Positions 22,858 to 33,065 of a stretch of 64,000 bases of DNA are shown one piece after another. A model generated the notes under the pieces. The model was given only the letters and a program-made list of their open reading frames with translations. It was not told the origin of the DNA and ran no database searches. Origin of the DNA: Athripsodes cinereus (lineage: Eukaryota > Arthropoda > Insecta > Trichoptera > Leptoceridae); assembly GCA_947579605.1 (NCBI GenBank), contig OX388320.1, positions 4,402,001-4,466,000 on the forward strand. Reading direction: 5' to 3'. The translations under genes and the position numbers were made by a program. Position 1 is the stretch's first letter. Each line of letters starts with the position of its first letter.

Positions 22858-23060
22858 CCATACTATACTACACCCTGCCATACCATACCGTACCATTTCA
22901 TATCATATCAAAATAAACCATACCGTTCTGTAACATACCATACCGTACCTTACCGTATACCAACGTACCATACCTTTCCAATCCAAACCGCGACAACCAT
23001 ACCTACCATAGATATTATTCAATTCCATGCCATACCATACCATACTATGCCATTTTATAC
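22858..23060. repeat. Degenerate pentanucleotide microsatellite (CATAC)n
   Basis: Repeated CATAC/CATACC units with frequent substitutions (for example CCATACCATACCGTACC). An open frame spans it (22816-23097) only because the repeat lacks stops in that frame. It is not a gene. Confidence 0.85.
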
Positions 23061-23159
23061 TGTACTATTCCATAGTGTCCCTTACTTGACTCAATAACGA
23101 AGATTGAATAAAATATTCATTGATTACATATGACTATATCTGGGATCGTCAAGTATTTA

Positions 23160-25555
23160 TCAAAATAAGAAATTTTTCGTTGAATTTTTGATTTCTTGGT
23201 AGGCCTGTCAAAATTAAAAAGTCGCATTTTTATCAAAATCGTTGAAAAAAACACGAAATATTCTTGAAATCATGATTGAATAGTTAACAGTGTTTAACAT
23301 GTGTAATTTAATCAATACTTTTTTGACCTGTCTAAATTTATAAATTTCGCATTTTTATCTTTTGATTCGGTGAGAAATACGAAATACGAAATATCAAAAT
23401 CGATGAAAAAACACTAAATATTAGTGAAATCGTGATTGAGCTGTCAAACATGTGTCATTAAATCTTCACTTTTTGGTATACCTGTCAAAATTATAAAATT
23501 CCCATTTTTATCAAAATCGATGAAAAAATACGTAATATTAGTGAAATCGTGATTGAACTGTCACACAGGTGTAATTGAATCCTCATTTCTTGGTAGACCT
23601 GTCAATTTTAAAAAGTCGCATTTCTATCAAAATCGATTAAAACACGAAATTTTCGTGAAATCACGATTGAACTGTCAAACAGGTGAAACTTGGTAGACCT
23701 GTCAAAATTATAAAATTCGCATTTTCATCAAAATCGATTAAAAAACACGAAAGTTTCGTGAAATTATGATTGAACTGTCAAACAGGTGAAATTGAATCCT
23801 CATTTCTTGGTAGACCTGTGAAAATTATAAAATTCAAATTTTCATCAAAATCGATGAAAAAGCACGAAATTTTCGTGAAATTATGATTGAACTGTCAAAC
23901 ATGTGTAATTAAATCATTAGTTTTTGGTTGACCTGTCAAAATTATAAATTTCGCATTTTCATCAAAATCGATGTAAAAACTCAAATTATTCGTGAAATCA
24001 AGATGAAACTGTCAGACATATTAGTTAAATCATCACTTCTTGGTAGACCTGTCAAAAATAAAAAAGATGCATTTTATCAAAACCGATGAAAAACACGAAA
24101 TATTCGTGAAATCATGATTAAACTGTCAAACATGTGTCATTAAATCTTCATTTCTTGGTAGACCTGTCAAAAAAAAAGTCGTATTTTTATCAAAATCGGT
24201 GAAAAAACACGAAATATTCTTGAAATCATGATTGAACTGTCAAACATGTTTAGTCAAATCATCACTTCTTGGTAGACCTGTCAAAATTATAAATTTCGCA
24301 TTTTCATCAAAATCGATGAAAAAAACGGAATTTTAGTGAAATCATAATTGAACTGTCAAACATGAGTCGTTGAATCTTCATTTCTTGGTAGACCTGTCAA
24401 AATTAAAAAGTCGCATTTTTATCAAAATCGTTGAAGAAAACACAAAATATTCGTGAAATCATGATTGAATATTCACATGTGTGTAATTAAATCAAATCGG
24501 TAGACCTGTCAAAAATACAAATTCGCATAATTCGCAAAACATTATCGATGAAAAAACACGAAATTTTCGTGAAATCATGATTGAACTGTCAAACATGTGT
24601 CATTAAATCTTCACTTTTTGGTAGACCTGTCACAATTATAAAATTCCCATTTATATTATAATCGATGAAAAACACGTAATATTAGTGAACACGATCTGTC
24701 AAAAGTGCCGAAAAATGGTGCCTCACTTTAGTACAGTGAAAATACATACGAGTACTCCATCTAGGTATTATATATAAAAATCTATGAACAAAACATGGGT
24801 CATAGAATCTTCATTTCTTGGTAGACCTGTCAAAATTAAAAAGTCGAGTTTTTATCAAAATCGGTGAAAAAACACGAAATATTCGTGAAATTATGATTGA
24901 ACTGTCAAACATGTGTAATTAAATCTTCACTTTTTGGTAGACCTGTCAAAATTATAAAATTCCCATATTTATCATAATCGATGAAAAAACACAAAATATT
25001 AGTGAAATCGTGATTGAACTGTCAAACATGAGTCGTTGAATCTTCGTTTCTTGGTAGATCTGTCATTATTATTTAATTACCATTTTAATCAAAATCGGTG
25101 AAAAAACTCAAAATATTCGTGAAATCATGATGGAACTGTCAAACATTTGTCTACATGTGTATAATTACCATTTTAATCGAAATCGGTGAAAAAACACGAA
25201 ATATTCGTGAAATCATGATTGAACTGTCAAACATGTGTCTACATGTGTATAAAATTCCCATTTTTATTATAATCGATGAAAAAACACGAAATATTAGTGA
25301 AATCGTGATTGAACTGTCAAACATGAGTTGTTGAATCTTCGTTTCTTGGTATCTACCAGTTCTCTGTCATTATTATTTAATTAGCATTTTTCGTGAAATC
25401 ATGATGGAACTGTCAAACGTTAGTTAAATCATCATTTTTTGTTGGACCTGTCAAAATCAAAAAAGTCGCATTTTTATCAAAATCGGTGAATAAAACACGA
25501 AATATTCATGACTGAACTGTCAAACATGTGTCATTAAATCTTCACTTTTTGGATT
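23160..25555. repeat. Minisatellite array, period ~116 bp, about 19-20 units
   Basis: Each unit contains the same ordered blocks: TTGGTAGACCTGTCAAAATT, a TCGCATTTTTATCAAAATCG block, GATGAAAAAACACGAAATAT, TCGTGAAATCATGATTGAAC and TGTCAAACATGTGT. Units vary in length (about 100-120 bp) and by substitutions. Most carry a palindrome CACGAA...TTCGTG. The array is broken at 24683-24795 by an unrelated sequence and is irregular after 25050. Spacers are not unique and the unit is far longer than a CRISPR repeat. Confidence 0.92.
24683..24795 (-). mobile_element. Solo arm of the 5.9-kb foldback MITE inside the minisatellite
   Basis: CTGTCAAAAGTGCCGAAAAA, then TGGTGCCTCACTTTA and ATACGAGTACTCCATCTAGG, is the reverse complement of 5880-5975. 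The arm begins at the CTGTCAAAA block that also belongs to the minisatellite unit. It may therefore have joined by recombination at that shared motif. Confidence 0.75.
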
Positions 25556-25559
25556 TGTG

Positions 25560-26028
25560 TTTTTGTTACATGCTGGGTACTAATTTATTGTCACTTTTGG
25601 GTACCTACTGCAGCGTGGGTAGGTACTCACTATGTGTCACACGTATCGTTTGTAGCGTTTGTATCTAGTGTGTGTCTAAATGTGTTGGTGTTGGTATACT
25701 TATATTCTGATATATTTTTGTTTGTATTATTTGGACAATATATTTTTTTATGATTTTACTGTATAATGCACATAGATTTTACATGTATAAGGTATTTTAT
25801 TGGGAGAAACTTTTTTTACTCTTTGTGTATAAGGTATTATATATTTTTTGTTGGTGTTGGCTGTTAAATGTATTAATAAATAAATACACAGCCATCCTTC
25901 TGGAGTCCTCCAAGAATTCTGCAGCCCGAGGATAAAAGGATCAGGAGTACGACAGGAGAAACGGCATAATAAAAATAAACTTTTATTGGCAGAACAAATT
26001 ATTTAATTGTAGTATATTTATCAATTGA
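25560..26028. other. T-rich intergenic DNA
   Basis: Rich in GTTGGTG and TGTTTG motifs at its start. No recognisable element. The frame at 25750-25935 has no family resemblance. Confidence 0.5.
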
Positions 26029-26029
26029 G

Positions 26030-26182
26030 TTCGTCGGTAGCCTGGAGGTGGAGTCTCGGCCTCGTGAACATGGGGTCCGTGGTTCGATACCAGGTGCCGG
26101 CAAACTCCCCTTTCACGACACATGCTTTTAGTAGCTTACTGTGAAAGGTGTATAAGGTTGTATTTGGGTTTATAACAAAAAC
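26030..26182 (+). mobile_element. tRNA-derived SINE, family S3
   Basis: A-box-like GGTAGCCTGGAGG (26036-26048), B box GGTTCGATACC (26081-26091), then a body with CCGGCAAACTCCCCTTTC and the terminal GTTTATAACAAAAAC. Better preserved than the nested copy at 21.4 kb. Confidence 0.78.
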
Positions 26183-26290
26183 AGTGTTCCGTCAAATGGC
26201 GGACTTGTTGCAGAGCAACATCTTCCGGCCAACCATGAGAATTTACTCGTCGTCGTCTGGTAGTGAAATTTTTCTATGGTTTAGGACAGC

Positions 26291-26338
26291 AAGGAATAAA
26301 ACTAGGTTATATCAAAATATAACCTAGTTTTATTCCTT
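26291..26338. repeat. Perfect hairpin, 22-bp arms with 4-base loop
   Basis: AAGGAATAAAACTAGGTTAT plus AT (26291-26312) is exactly complementary to 26317-26338 around the loop CAAA. Imperfect pairing extends roughly ten bases outward on each side (GGACAGC against CTGCCC). Such near-perfect palindromes are usually recent foldback remnants. Confidence 0.9.
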
Positions 26339-26407
26339 TCTGCCCTTTGTGAGTATTTAACGTGTGCACTTGCTTGTTGAGTTGAAATATATTTTGTAAC
26401 CATATGT

Positions 26408-26712
26408 ATATTTATAATGAGTTACCATCTATTGGATTGGTCTGCAACGAGTTTGGATTTTCTTCTCCATTCCTCCCTATTCTCAGCAAGTCTTTTCAGC
26501 TCTTCGTATGAGCCACAATTCATGTCCCTCTTCAGTTGGTCCATATACGCATCTCTTGGTCGGCCTCTGCCATTTGTCCCTTCGGTCTTACCCTCCGCGA
26601 TGGCGATGAGTAGTCCTGGGTGGCTGATGTTGTGGCCAATCCAGTTAGCTCGTTGTTGGCTGATTCTCTTAAGAAGTTGCCTTTTTTCGCCTACCCTGGT
26701 TCGCCTACCGTT
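26408..26712 (-). mobile_element. RTE-like LINE family C copy
   Basis: Minus-strand copy of the 15.05-15.4 kb element. The 3' end (ATAATGAGTTACC on the plus strand) lies at the left. Sequence runs through the GRGRPRDAYMDQLK-equivalent to TTTCGCCTACCCTGG at the right. More 5'-truncated than the 15-kb copy. Confidence 0.8.
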
Positions 26713-26719
26713 TAAGTCC

Positions 26720-28015
26720 TTAGTACGTATTCATACGTAACTGTATGATAGACTTAAAAAAAGTTATGTATATTTCTAGGCATAAGATTCTAAAACAATG
26801 TATTTTGTAGTGTAAATATATGTGTCATCTTCGGTGTTAGATTTTCCACCAAGGGTACAATAACGGAGCATTTCAATTCTCGAGTGGGTTTTGCAGACGG
26901 AATCCCATAAGGACAACCTCGAGCCCACTTTTTGATAAAAAAAAAAGAAAACTATATTGACTCAATTACATGAGAACTGATGTTCTTGAAATATCCAGGG
27001 GTAAGTGGACCCCTCCCTTAATGTGATATTACCTACATGTATCGGAGTCTTGACAATATGGGTATGCTGTGATTGTTGTAGTAGTAGCAGCAAGGAGAGA
27101 GTTCGATACAACCATATTGTTGATTATTACCTTATTCGAAACGTTTCATTAAAAGTAATGTTTAATAACGAAAACAAATTTAAATTTCATATCTAGTTTA
27201 TCCAGATGATCCTTATTATTTTCTGAGGAATATTTTCTTATCATTACCCCTATTTATATCAACATACCTATTTGTTACCATACATTGGTGCTTCTGAACA
27301 GTAAAAAGATAATAATATTTGTTTTGCATTTCATACTCGTCCAAGCCATTTCAAGGAATCCCGGTGAGGTAGGGCCCTTAAGCTGTATGGTGTAGAGACA
27401 TTGAAATAAGTACCTAATTATACTAGAAGTGCATTAGATACTAGAAAATATTAAAAAATATGTGATAAATTAAATGATGAAATTAACTTATACCCAATTT
27501 AGTATGAAACTAACTTTTTTGCATTTATCTATGTAGTTTTTTTTTATTACGTCGAATTGAATTTACCAGATATTACATACAAATATTTCAATAAAAACGA
27601 ATAAACATAATGGAATTACATTTCATAATATCATTGAAAACTTCTATCTCACGCCCAGATATTTCTGAAGTTGGGGGACTTCTATTTATCCCTATTTAGT
27701 ATGTTAAAACTTTGTCCTCACGGGCGAGCCTCAATGGGCAACTTAAAGGGCTGGCCGATCAAAACATGTCATAAGTAAGGCATAATATTATATTTTCACG
27801 TTTATCATGTACATTCGTTAATACTACAACGATATTTTTGACGATTAGGGTAGCCAGCGAGCCAACTGCGAGTATGGAATTCTACTACCTAAACACCGAC
27901 ATTGCGAATAAAAAATATGGTATAAAAAAACTGAACACAATATTTATTAAAAAATATATTTGATTTCTTTTATTTACAAATTCTTTACTTTACTGCAAAC
28001 AACTTTTCATATAAA
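26720..28015. other. Intergenic DNA with weak family A traces
   Basis: Mostly unrecognised AT-rich DNA. A short GGGTAGCCAGCGAGCCAACT block at about 27848-27868 resembles the family A 3' end. Confidence 0.4.
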
Positions 28016-28019
28016 AATA

Positions 28020-28145
28020 ATTATTTTAATATGCCTTATTTTTTTGTTGGCACGGAGAGGACGGCTTTAATGTTTGTTATAAGTTATTTTTAAGGTATAA
28101 TTATAACTTTATAAAATTAAATAAATAAATAAATAAATAATGTCA
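28020..28145 (+). mobile_element. Family A fragment plus (AAAT)n-tailed sequence
   Basis: TTTTTTTGTTGGCACGGAGA and GGACGGCTTTAATGTTT match the middle of family A. The following AT-rich stretch ends in (AAAT)n at about 28121-28142, like a LINE tail. Confidence 0.45.
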
Positions 28146-28194
28146 GAAATATAATTTAGAAATGAACGAATTTCCTATTTAAATCAAATATATA

Positions 28195-28495
28195 TATATA
28201 ATGAGTTACAATCCGCTGGATTGGTCTGCAACGAGTTTGGTTTTTCTTCTCCATTCGTCTCTATTCTCAGCCAGTCTTTTTAGCCCTACGTATGAGCCAC
28301 AGTTCATGTCTCTCTTCAGTTGGTCCATATATGCTTCTCTTGGTCGGCCTCTGCCATTTGTCCCCTCGGTCTTACCCTCTGCGATGGCGATGAGTAGTCC
28401 TGGATGCCTGATGTTGTGGCCAATCTAGTTAGCTCGTTGTTGGCTGATTCTCTTAAGGAGTTGCCTTTTTTCGCCTACCCTGGTTAATACTTCTT
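28195..28495 (-). mobile_element. RTE-like LINE family C copy
   Basis: A third family C copy, minus strand. Its (TA)n tail is at 28189-28200. The frame in the window's plus direction (28201-28428) is only the antisense of ORF2. The copy ends at the sequence equivalent to EEVLTRVGEKRQ. Confidence 0.82.
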
Positions 28496-28544
28496 AAAAA
28501 TATATAATGATACAAAATTCAATGACTATTGTTAAGTATGTGAA

Positions 28545-28818
28545 TCTATTTACAGTATCATGGGATTTTTCACAAATTGGGTAAGCCAGCAAACTATGTA
28601 ATTGCATGTACCTATCAAACATGATAGACATGCCAATCAGTCCTTTTTGTATTATATGAAAACAGAGGGAGATGGTTCTATTTAAGTTTTCTCTTTTATC
28701 CATTCATCGCATTCCTTACCTACTTTTAAGTTGTCAACTTTAATGCCAACAAAAGTTAAGACATCCAGGATGGGTGCACACCACGTAATTGCTGAATTAA
28801 AGATGTAAACTATTTTAT
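28545..28818 (-). mobile_element. Family A SINE-like copy, diverged
   Basis: ATCATGGGATTTTTCACAAA, GGGTAAGCCAGCAAAC and GACATCCAGGATGGGTG, then GCTGAATTAAAGATGTAAAC, follow the family order with gaps and local rearrangement. It directly precedes LINE B. Confidence 0.5.
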
Positions 28819-28825
28819 ATACCAT

Positions 28826-29335
28826 TCTGGTATCGACACTTATGTATGCAAGCGAAACTTGGACGTGGTTGAAAAAGGATGAGAGTGGAATAAATGCTGT
28901 GGAGATGCGTTCACTGAGAAGAATAGTTGGTAAAACGTTGCGAGAAAGAGTGAAGAATGAGGATATCAGGAGAATGAGCGGATGTGAGAGGAGTGTTGTG
29001 GACAGAAAGCGTGTAAACAAGTTGAGATGGTTTGGACATGTTGAGCGAATGCAAGATGAAAGGATGACGAAGAGGATGTATTTATCTGAAAGATGGGGTG
29101 TGAGGAAGCGCGGACGTCCTAGAACCACGTGTCTTGATCACGTGGACCAGATTCTTAAGGACGGACGCATGCTGAGTAAGAGAAATCGGCGTGCATGTAT
29201 GAGAAACTGGATGAATGTAGAGGAAGCGAAAGATGTATGTAAGGATAGATCTATATGGCGTTCCGTTCTCTCTGCCTACCCCTCCTGGGACATGGCGTGA
29301 GGGTATAGTATAGTAGTAGTAGTATAGTAAAATAT
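28826..29335 (+). mobile_element. LINE family B, ORF2 C-terminal fragment with TAG tail
   Basis: The plus-strand frame (28842-29300) reads YASETWTWLKKDESGINAVE, MRSLRRIVGKTLRERVKNED, LRWFGHVERMQDERMTKRMY, KRGRPRTTCLDHVDQILKDG and CKDRSIWRSVLSAY, then a stop. ETWTW, LRRIVGKT, RWFGHVERM and RGRPR are typical of the region after the reverse-transcriptase domain in RTE/R4-type LINEs. The frame is intact as far as it goes, but the RT core and endonuclease are missing. The 3' end, GGGACATGGCGTGAGGGTAT followed by (AGTAGTAG), is shared with family A. Other copies: 6.8 and 63.0 kb. Confidence 0.85.
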
Positions 29336-29339
29336 TTTA

Positions 29340-30938
29340 TATGTGATGTTTAACAAACACCTGCCTTTTAGAGAACAATTGAAAATTTAAGTCTATTCTT
29401 CATCGTGGACCCACAGACTGTTATATTTTTTATATAATATTTTTTTCCATGTGCCTTATCTAGTTGTTAAGATCAATGCTAAAGCGTACTTTTTATTTCA
29501 CAAACAAATTAAATATGTATATTATTATGAAATCTCAAATACATAGTTTCTCCTGAATATATTTTTCTCATCCCAAAGCTTTTCTTCGGAAAGCTGATTG
29601 CATCTTTGTGGCAAAATGGTAGTTTCATCTAGCAATTCAAACTATTATTCTTATTGCACTTTAAAACATTATATTTTTATTACTTTTAATATAAAAACAG
29701 TCATATTGAATTTTGAGAGCTTTTATACTCATGCTTAAGCTGAAAATCTCAGGAAAGATAAATAGCCTGAAAATGAAAAATAAGCGCAAAATAACGTGAC
29801 GGGATTTAGAAGCAGATTGTTGTGAAAATTAGATCATACATTTGTTAAGAAATTAAAACGAAAAAGGGATTCTTTACATTTTTTTATTAATGATCGTATT
29901 TTTTAAAATGAAATAATTTAAATAAATAGGTACTAAAAATTGCTATACTTTAAATATCATATCTATATAACATTCTACAATGTAATGTTCTAGAGTGGAA
30001 ATTGATGAGAGATATGAAAGAACTGTTTCACTCTGACCAGTTCCTACAGATATAGAAAAAATTTCAACAATGATCTTCAACTTTGGGGAGGTTCAAAATG
30101 ACATCTGTGACACCAAAAAGATAATATCTTTAAAGTTAATGAACTAGAAAAATCATTAGGTGGTGTCGATTGTAAGGTTACAATATTCAAGCTGAAGTAG
30201 ATACCATGTTTCAAGATGTAGAAAATAAAACTCAACATACTCCTTATCTGCGCAACCAACGGATTGTGTTTACTCCCTTAAGTAAGAAACAGGAAACGAG
30301 TCTCGATGCTTAAAAATCGGCTAAGGCTGGCTAGGTTCACCAATCCAATCAATTACTATTTTCAACCATTTTGTTTGACATTTGTTGAGCATATACGTCA
30401 ACTAACAGCAACCTTACTAAATGTTTTCTAATAAAGGGAGTTTTGACACTGTTAAAAAATATTTTTACTCACGTGTGATACATAAGTGTGAAAAATCCAG
30501 TAAAATGCAAAAAACTACGATTTACACTGTCTCAATTTTCACTTTTACGTACTTTTTCCATCATTTCGGAATAAAATTGTAAAATGTGACAAGAAGGTAA
30601 CGTATTGCATAAATAAATAATATGTAGGAATCCTAATAGCTTTAAAATCCAAACCTTGAAAGTTTTAGAAGATTATTAAATATTAATGTCATAAACCAGA
30701 AGAAGAACTTTTAAGAATTTTAAGAAATAAAAAAATTGAAATCATAGATTGATTAATAAATATTTTAAACTGTTCTTGCAATTGAGACTTCAATTATCCA
30801 TACAAAATTTAAGGATTCGTTTGTTTACCGTATGAAAACTTCCAAGTTAATTTTATTTGTGAGGAATGAAATGGATGTCCGGTAGATAGATCTGGTTTTG
30901 TCTTACCCGATCGGACACCGGATAATATTGTATTCTGA
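29340..30938. other. AT-rich intergenic DNA, nothing recognised
   Basis: About 1.6 kb without recognisable coding or repeat structure. Confidence 0.5.
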
Positions 30939-30939
30939 A

Positions 30940-31035
30940 AAACTACTTCTACGACTATATCATCACGTCGTATCTATCCCACAAATGGAGTAACCAGCAG
31001 ATTTACTTTGTGTAATAGATATGTGTGTGAATTAA
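30940..31035 (-). mobile_element. Family A fragment
   Basis: A (TAC)-like start, then ATCATCACGTCGTATCTATC and CACAAATGGAGTAACCAGCA correspond to the family A 3' end, diverged. It ends just before the LC8 retrocopy. Confidence 0.5.
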
Positions 31036-31136
31036 TTTTATAATCTCAAATTACTGTTATTGTCGCGACTCGTGGGTCGATTTATACATTATTATATCTT
31101 CTTATTAACGTAGAATCGGAAAAAAGGTTTGACAAG

Positions 31137-31410
<274 letters not shown>

Positions 31411-31773
31411 ATTACTCCACCCACCGCACACAAGCATTCCCTGGTATAATGATAAATATATAAATACTATTAACAATTACAAACTTTCAACAACAAAAAA
31501 ACATTAACACAGCATTACATTGAGACCCTGCTAGCCCTTCGGTATAATATCGCCACACGTTATATATATGTAATTATTGTAAAAAATTGTGTACGAACCT
31601 TTTTGATGTAAAAGACTCAAGCCGTAGATGAGAGAATAAAATAAATTAATAAACAATAATAATAACTCGCTCTAAACTGAACACGTCGCGTCGTCCGTAG
31701 TCTATAACTAATTCGGATATCCGCTCTTAGGTATTCGGTGAAACCATTATACATTTCTTCACTAGTATTTATT
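31411..31773. other. Possible 3' UTR of the LC8 retrocopy
   Basis: A-rich sequence including (AAC)-like runs follows the pseudogene. It may derive from the parent mRNA 3' UTR, but I see no poly(A) tract or target duplication marking its end. Confidence 0.35.
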
Positions 31774-31832
31774 ATGGAACCTGGAGAAATTGATATAAAT
31801 TCAACAAGAAGCGAAGAAAATGAAACACCGAG
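31774..31832 (+). other. Candidate short coding exon with splice donor
   Basis: An ATG opens MEPGEIDINSTRSEENETPR, then AG|GTAATA, a reasonable 5' splice site; in the unspliced frame TAA follows at once. The acidic, serine-rich peptide looks like an N-terminal exon, but there is no second exon to pair with it in the window. Treat as a hypothesis. Confidence 0.25.
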
Positions 31833-32144
31833 GTAATAATAAAATTTTACGGTTCCCACTGCAGCAAACCTAAATGAATTAAATTGTGTAGTGTACTGTA
31901 GTTCTTTTGTACCATCACCCCTAAATTGCTGAATAACTAACTATACCTACCACAAATCACTCGTTGCCGGTGGATTGCCGGTAATAAAAAAAAACTAACT
32001 ATAGGTATAGGTACTATTCTATTCTTTGGAATGTTGTTTTTACAACTAATCATTGAAAGAGGTAACATTTAACACCTGAAATTATCATGAAAGGCTCATC
32101 AAAGACAACGTCATCTTATTTGGTTGTGCCCCCAAGGGCGCTTA

Positions 32145-32300
32145 TTTATTTATTCATTTATTTTATTCTTCACTGTACATTGGTTACAATATTACAAAAT
32201 AAAACAGTGTCATATAAATATCAGTTATACAATTCAATGTACAGAGGGCGTGTTTATCGCTAAGATGCGATGTCTTCCAACTAACTTACATAGTTATGCT
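32145..32300 (-). mobile_element. LINE 3' UTR copy, family D
   Basis: On the plus strand TTATTTATTCATTTATTTTA, then CACTGTACATTGGTTACAAT, GAGGGCGTGTTTATCGCTAA and GATGTCTTCCAACTAAC. This is the reverse complement of the family D pattern seen at 54905-55030. Confidence 0.6.
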
Positions 32301-32361
32301 AGAACAATACCTGCACGTGAAGCAATATTATCGTAGTTTATAAGAAAGAATTTCTAAACCT

Positions 32362-32475
32362 TCGGTATACCTCCTGGTAACTTAATTGGACAAAGCATAC
32401 CTCACGATCAGGATTGGTTGCGGGTTCATGCCCCATCCAAGATCCTACAAAATAAGGTGATAGCTCTACTGCCAG
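32362..32475 (+). mobile_element. tRNA-derived SINE-like repeat, family S2
   Basis: A-box-like TGGTAACTTAATTGGAC and B-box-like GGTTCATGCCCC are separated by about 35 bases, then CTACAAAATAAGGTGAT. Same order as at 34196-34345. Confidence 0.55.
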
Positions 32476-32704
32476 AAAAGCAATATGTTTCATAAATCCA
32501 GGGGTAAATAGTATATTTTAAAAATGAAAAACGTAATATTTGTACTGAATTTCTATTACATTTCTTCAATCAAGTAATAAAAACAATGATGTTGTGTTTT
32601 TTTGTTATTCATGTCATTGAAATAATATTTAAACCAGTGGCGGAACTAGATTTTATATTACGCTGGTCATACTTTTGTTGTTTTTAGGAAATCTTATCGA
32701 ATAC

Positions 32705-32965
32705 TTTCCAAATCGTAAATAACTACTACTACTATACCATCACGGCATATCCCACAAGTGGGGTAGCCAGCAGACTAGCTGCATGTAAAAAACATGCAAG
32801 CTGTCCTCTCCGTGCCAATATAAAATCAAGACATTCAGGATGGGTGGCAAACGTCATCGTTGAATTTAAGATGTAAATGTCTTAATTTTTTCGAACACCT
32901 ACAGGACACTCGAAAACTTACGGAGAAGAGTGGGAGACCAATTCTTTACCGGGTACTCCACGGAA
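32705..32965 (-). mobile_element. Family A SINE-like element, best-preserved copy
   Basis: The whole ~250 bp is present. Read on the plus strand it has (TAC)n, CACGGCATATCCCACAAGTG, TAGCCAGCAGACTAGCTGC, CATGCAAGCTGTCCTCTCCG, CAAGACATTCAGGATGGGTG, CACTCGAAAACTTACGG, CCAATTCTTTACCGGGTACT and CCACGGAAAT. On the minus strand it therefore begins near TCCGTGGAG and ends GTGATGGTATAGTAGTAGTA. It has no long ORF and no obvious Pol III boxes. The TAG tail and shared end with LINE B suggest LINE-driven mobilisation. Confidence 0.82.
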
Positions 32966-33065
32966 ATAAACACAACATTGTTTAACGAATCTGTAATTAA
33001 TAAATCCAATGTTTTTGTGTTAACACTTTGGAAATTCATTATTAAAATATAATTAAATATTTTTT

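Noticed and set aside
22816..23097. 93-codon open frame rich in Tyr, His, Thr and Pro
   Set aside because: It is a translation of the CATAC-type microsatellite. Absence of stops follows from the repeat unit.
23160..25555. CRISPR-like array of regularly spaced repeats
   Set aside because: Units are about 116 bp of continuous tandem repeat with no unique spacers, and the context is a eukaryotic genome.
26417..26740. Plus-strand 107-codon protein, also seen at 28201-28428
   Set aside because: Antisense of the RTE-like ORF2 C-terminus. The minus strand carries the recognisable motifs.
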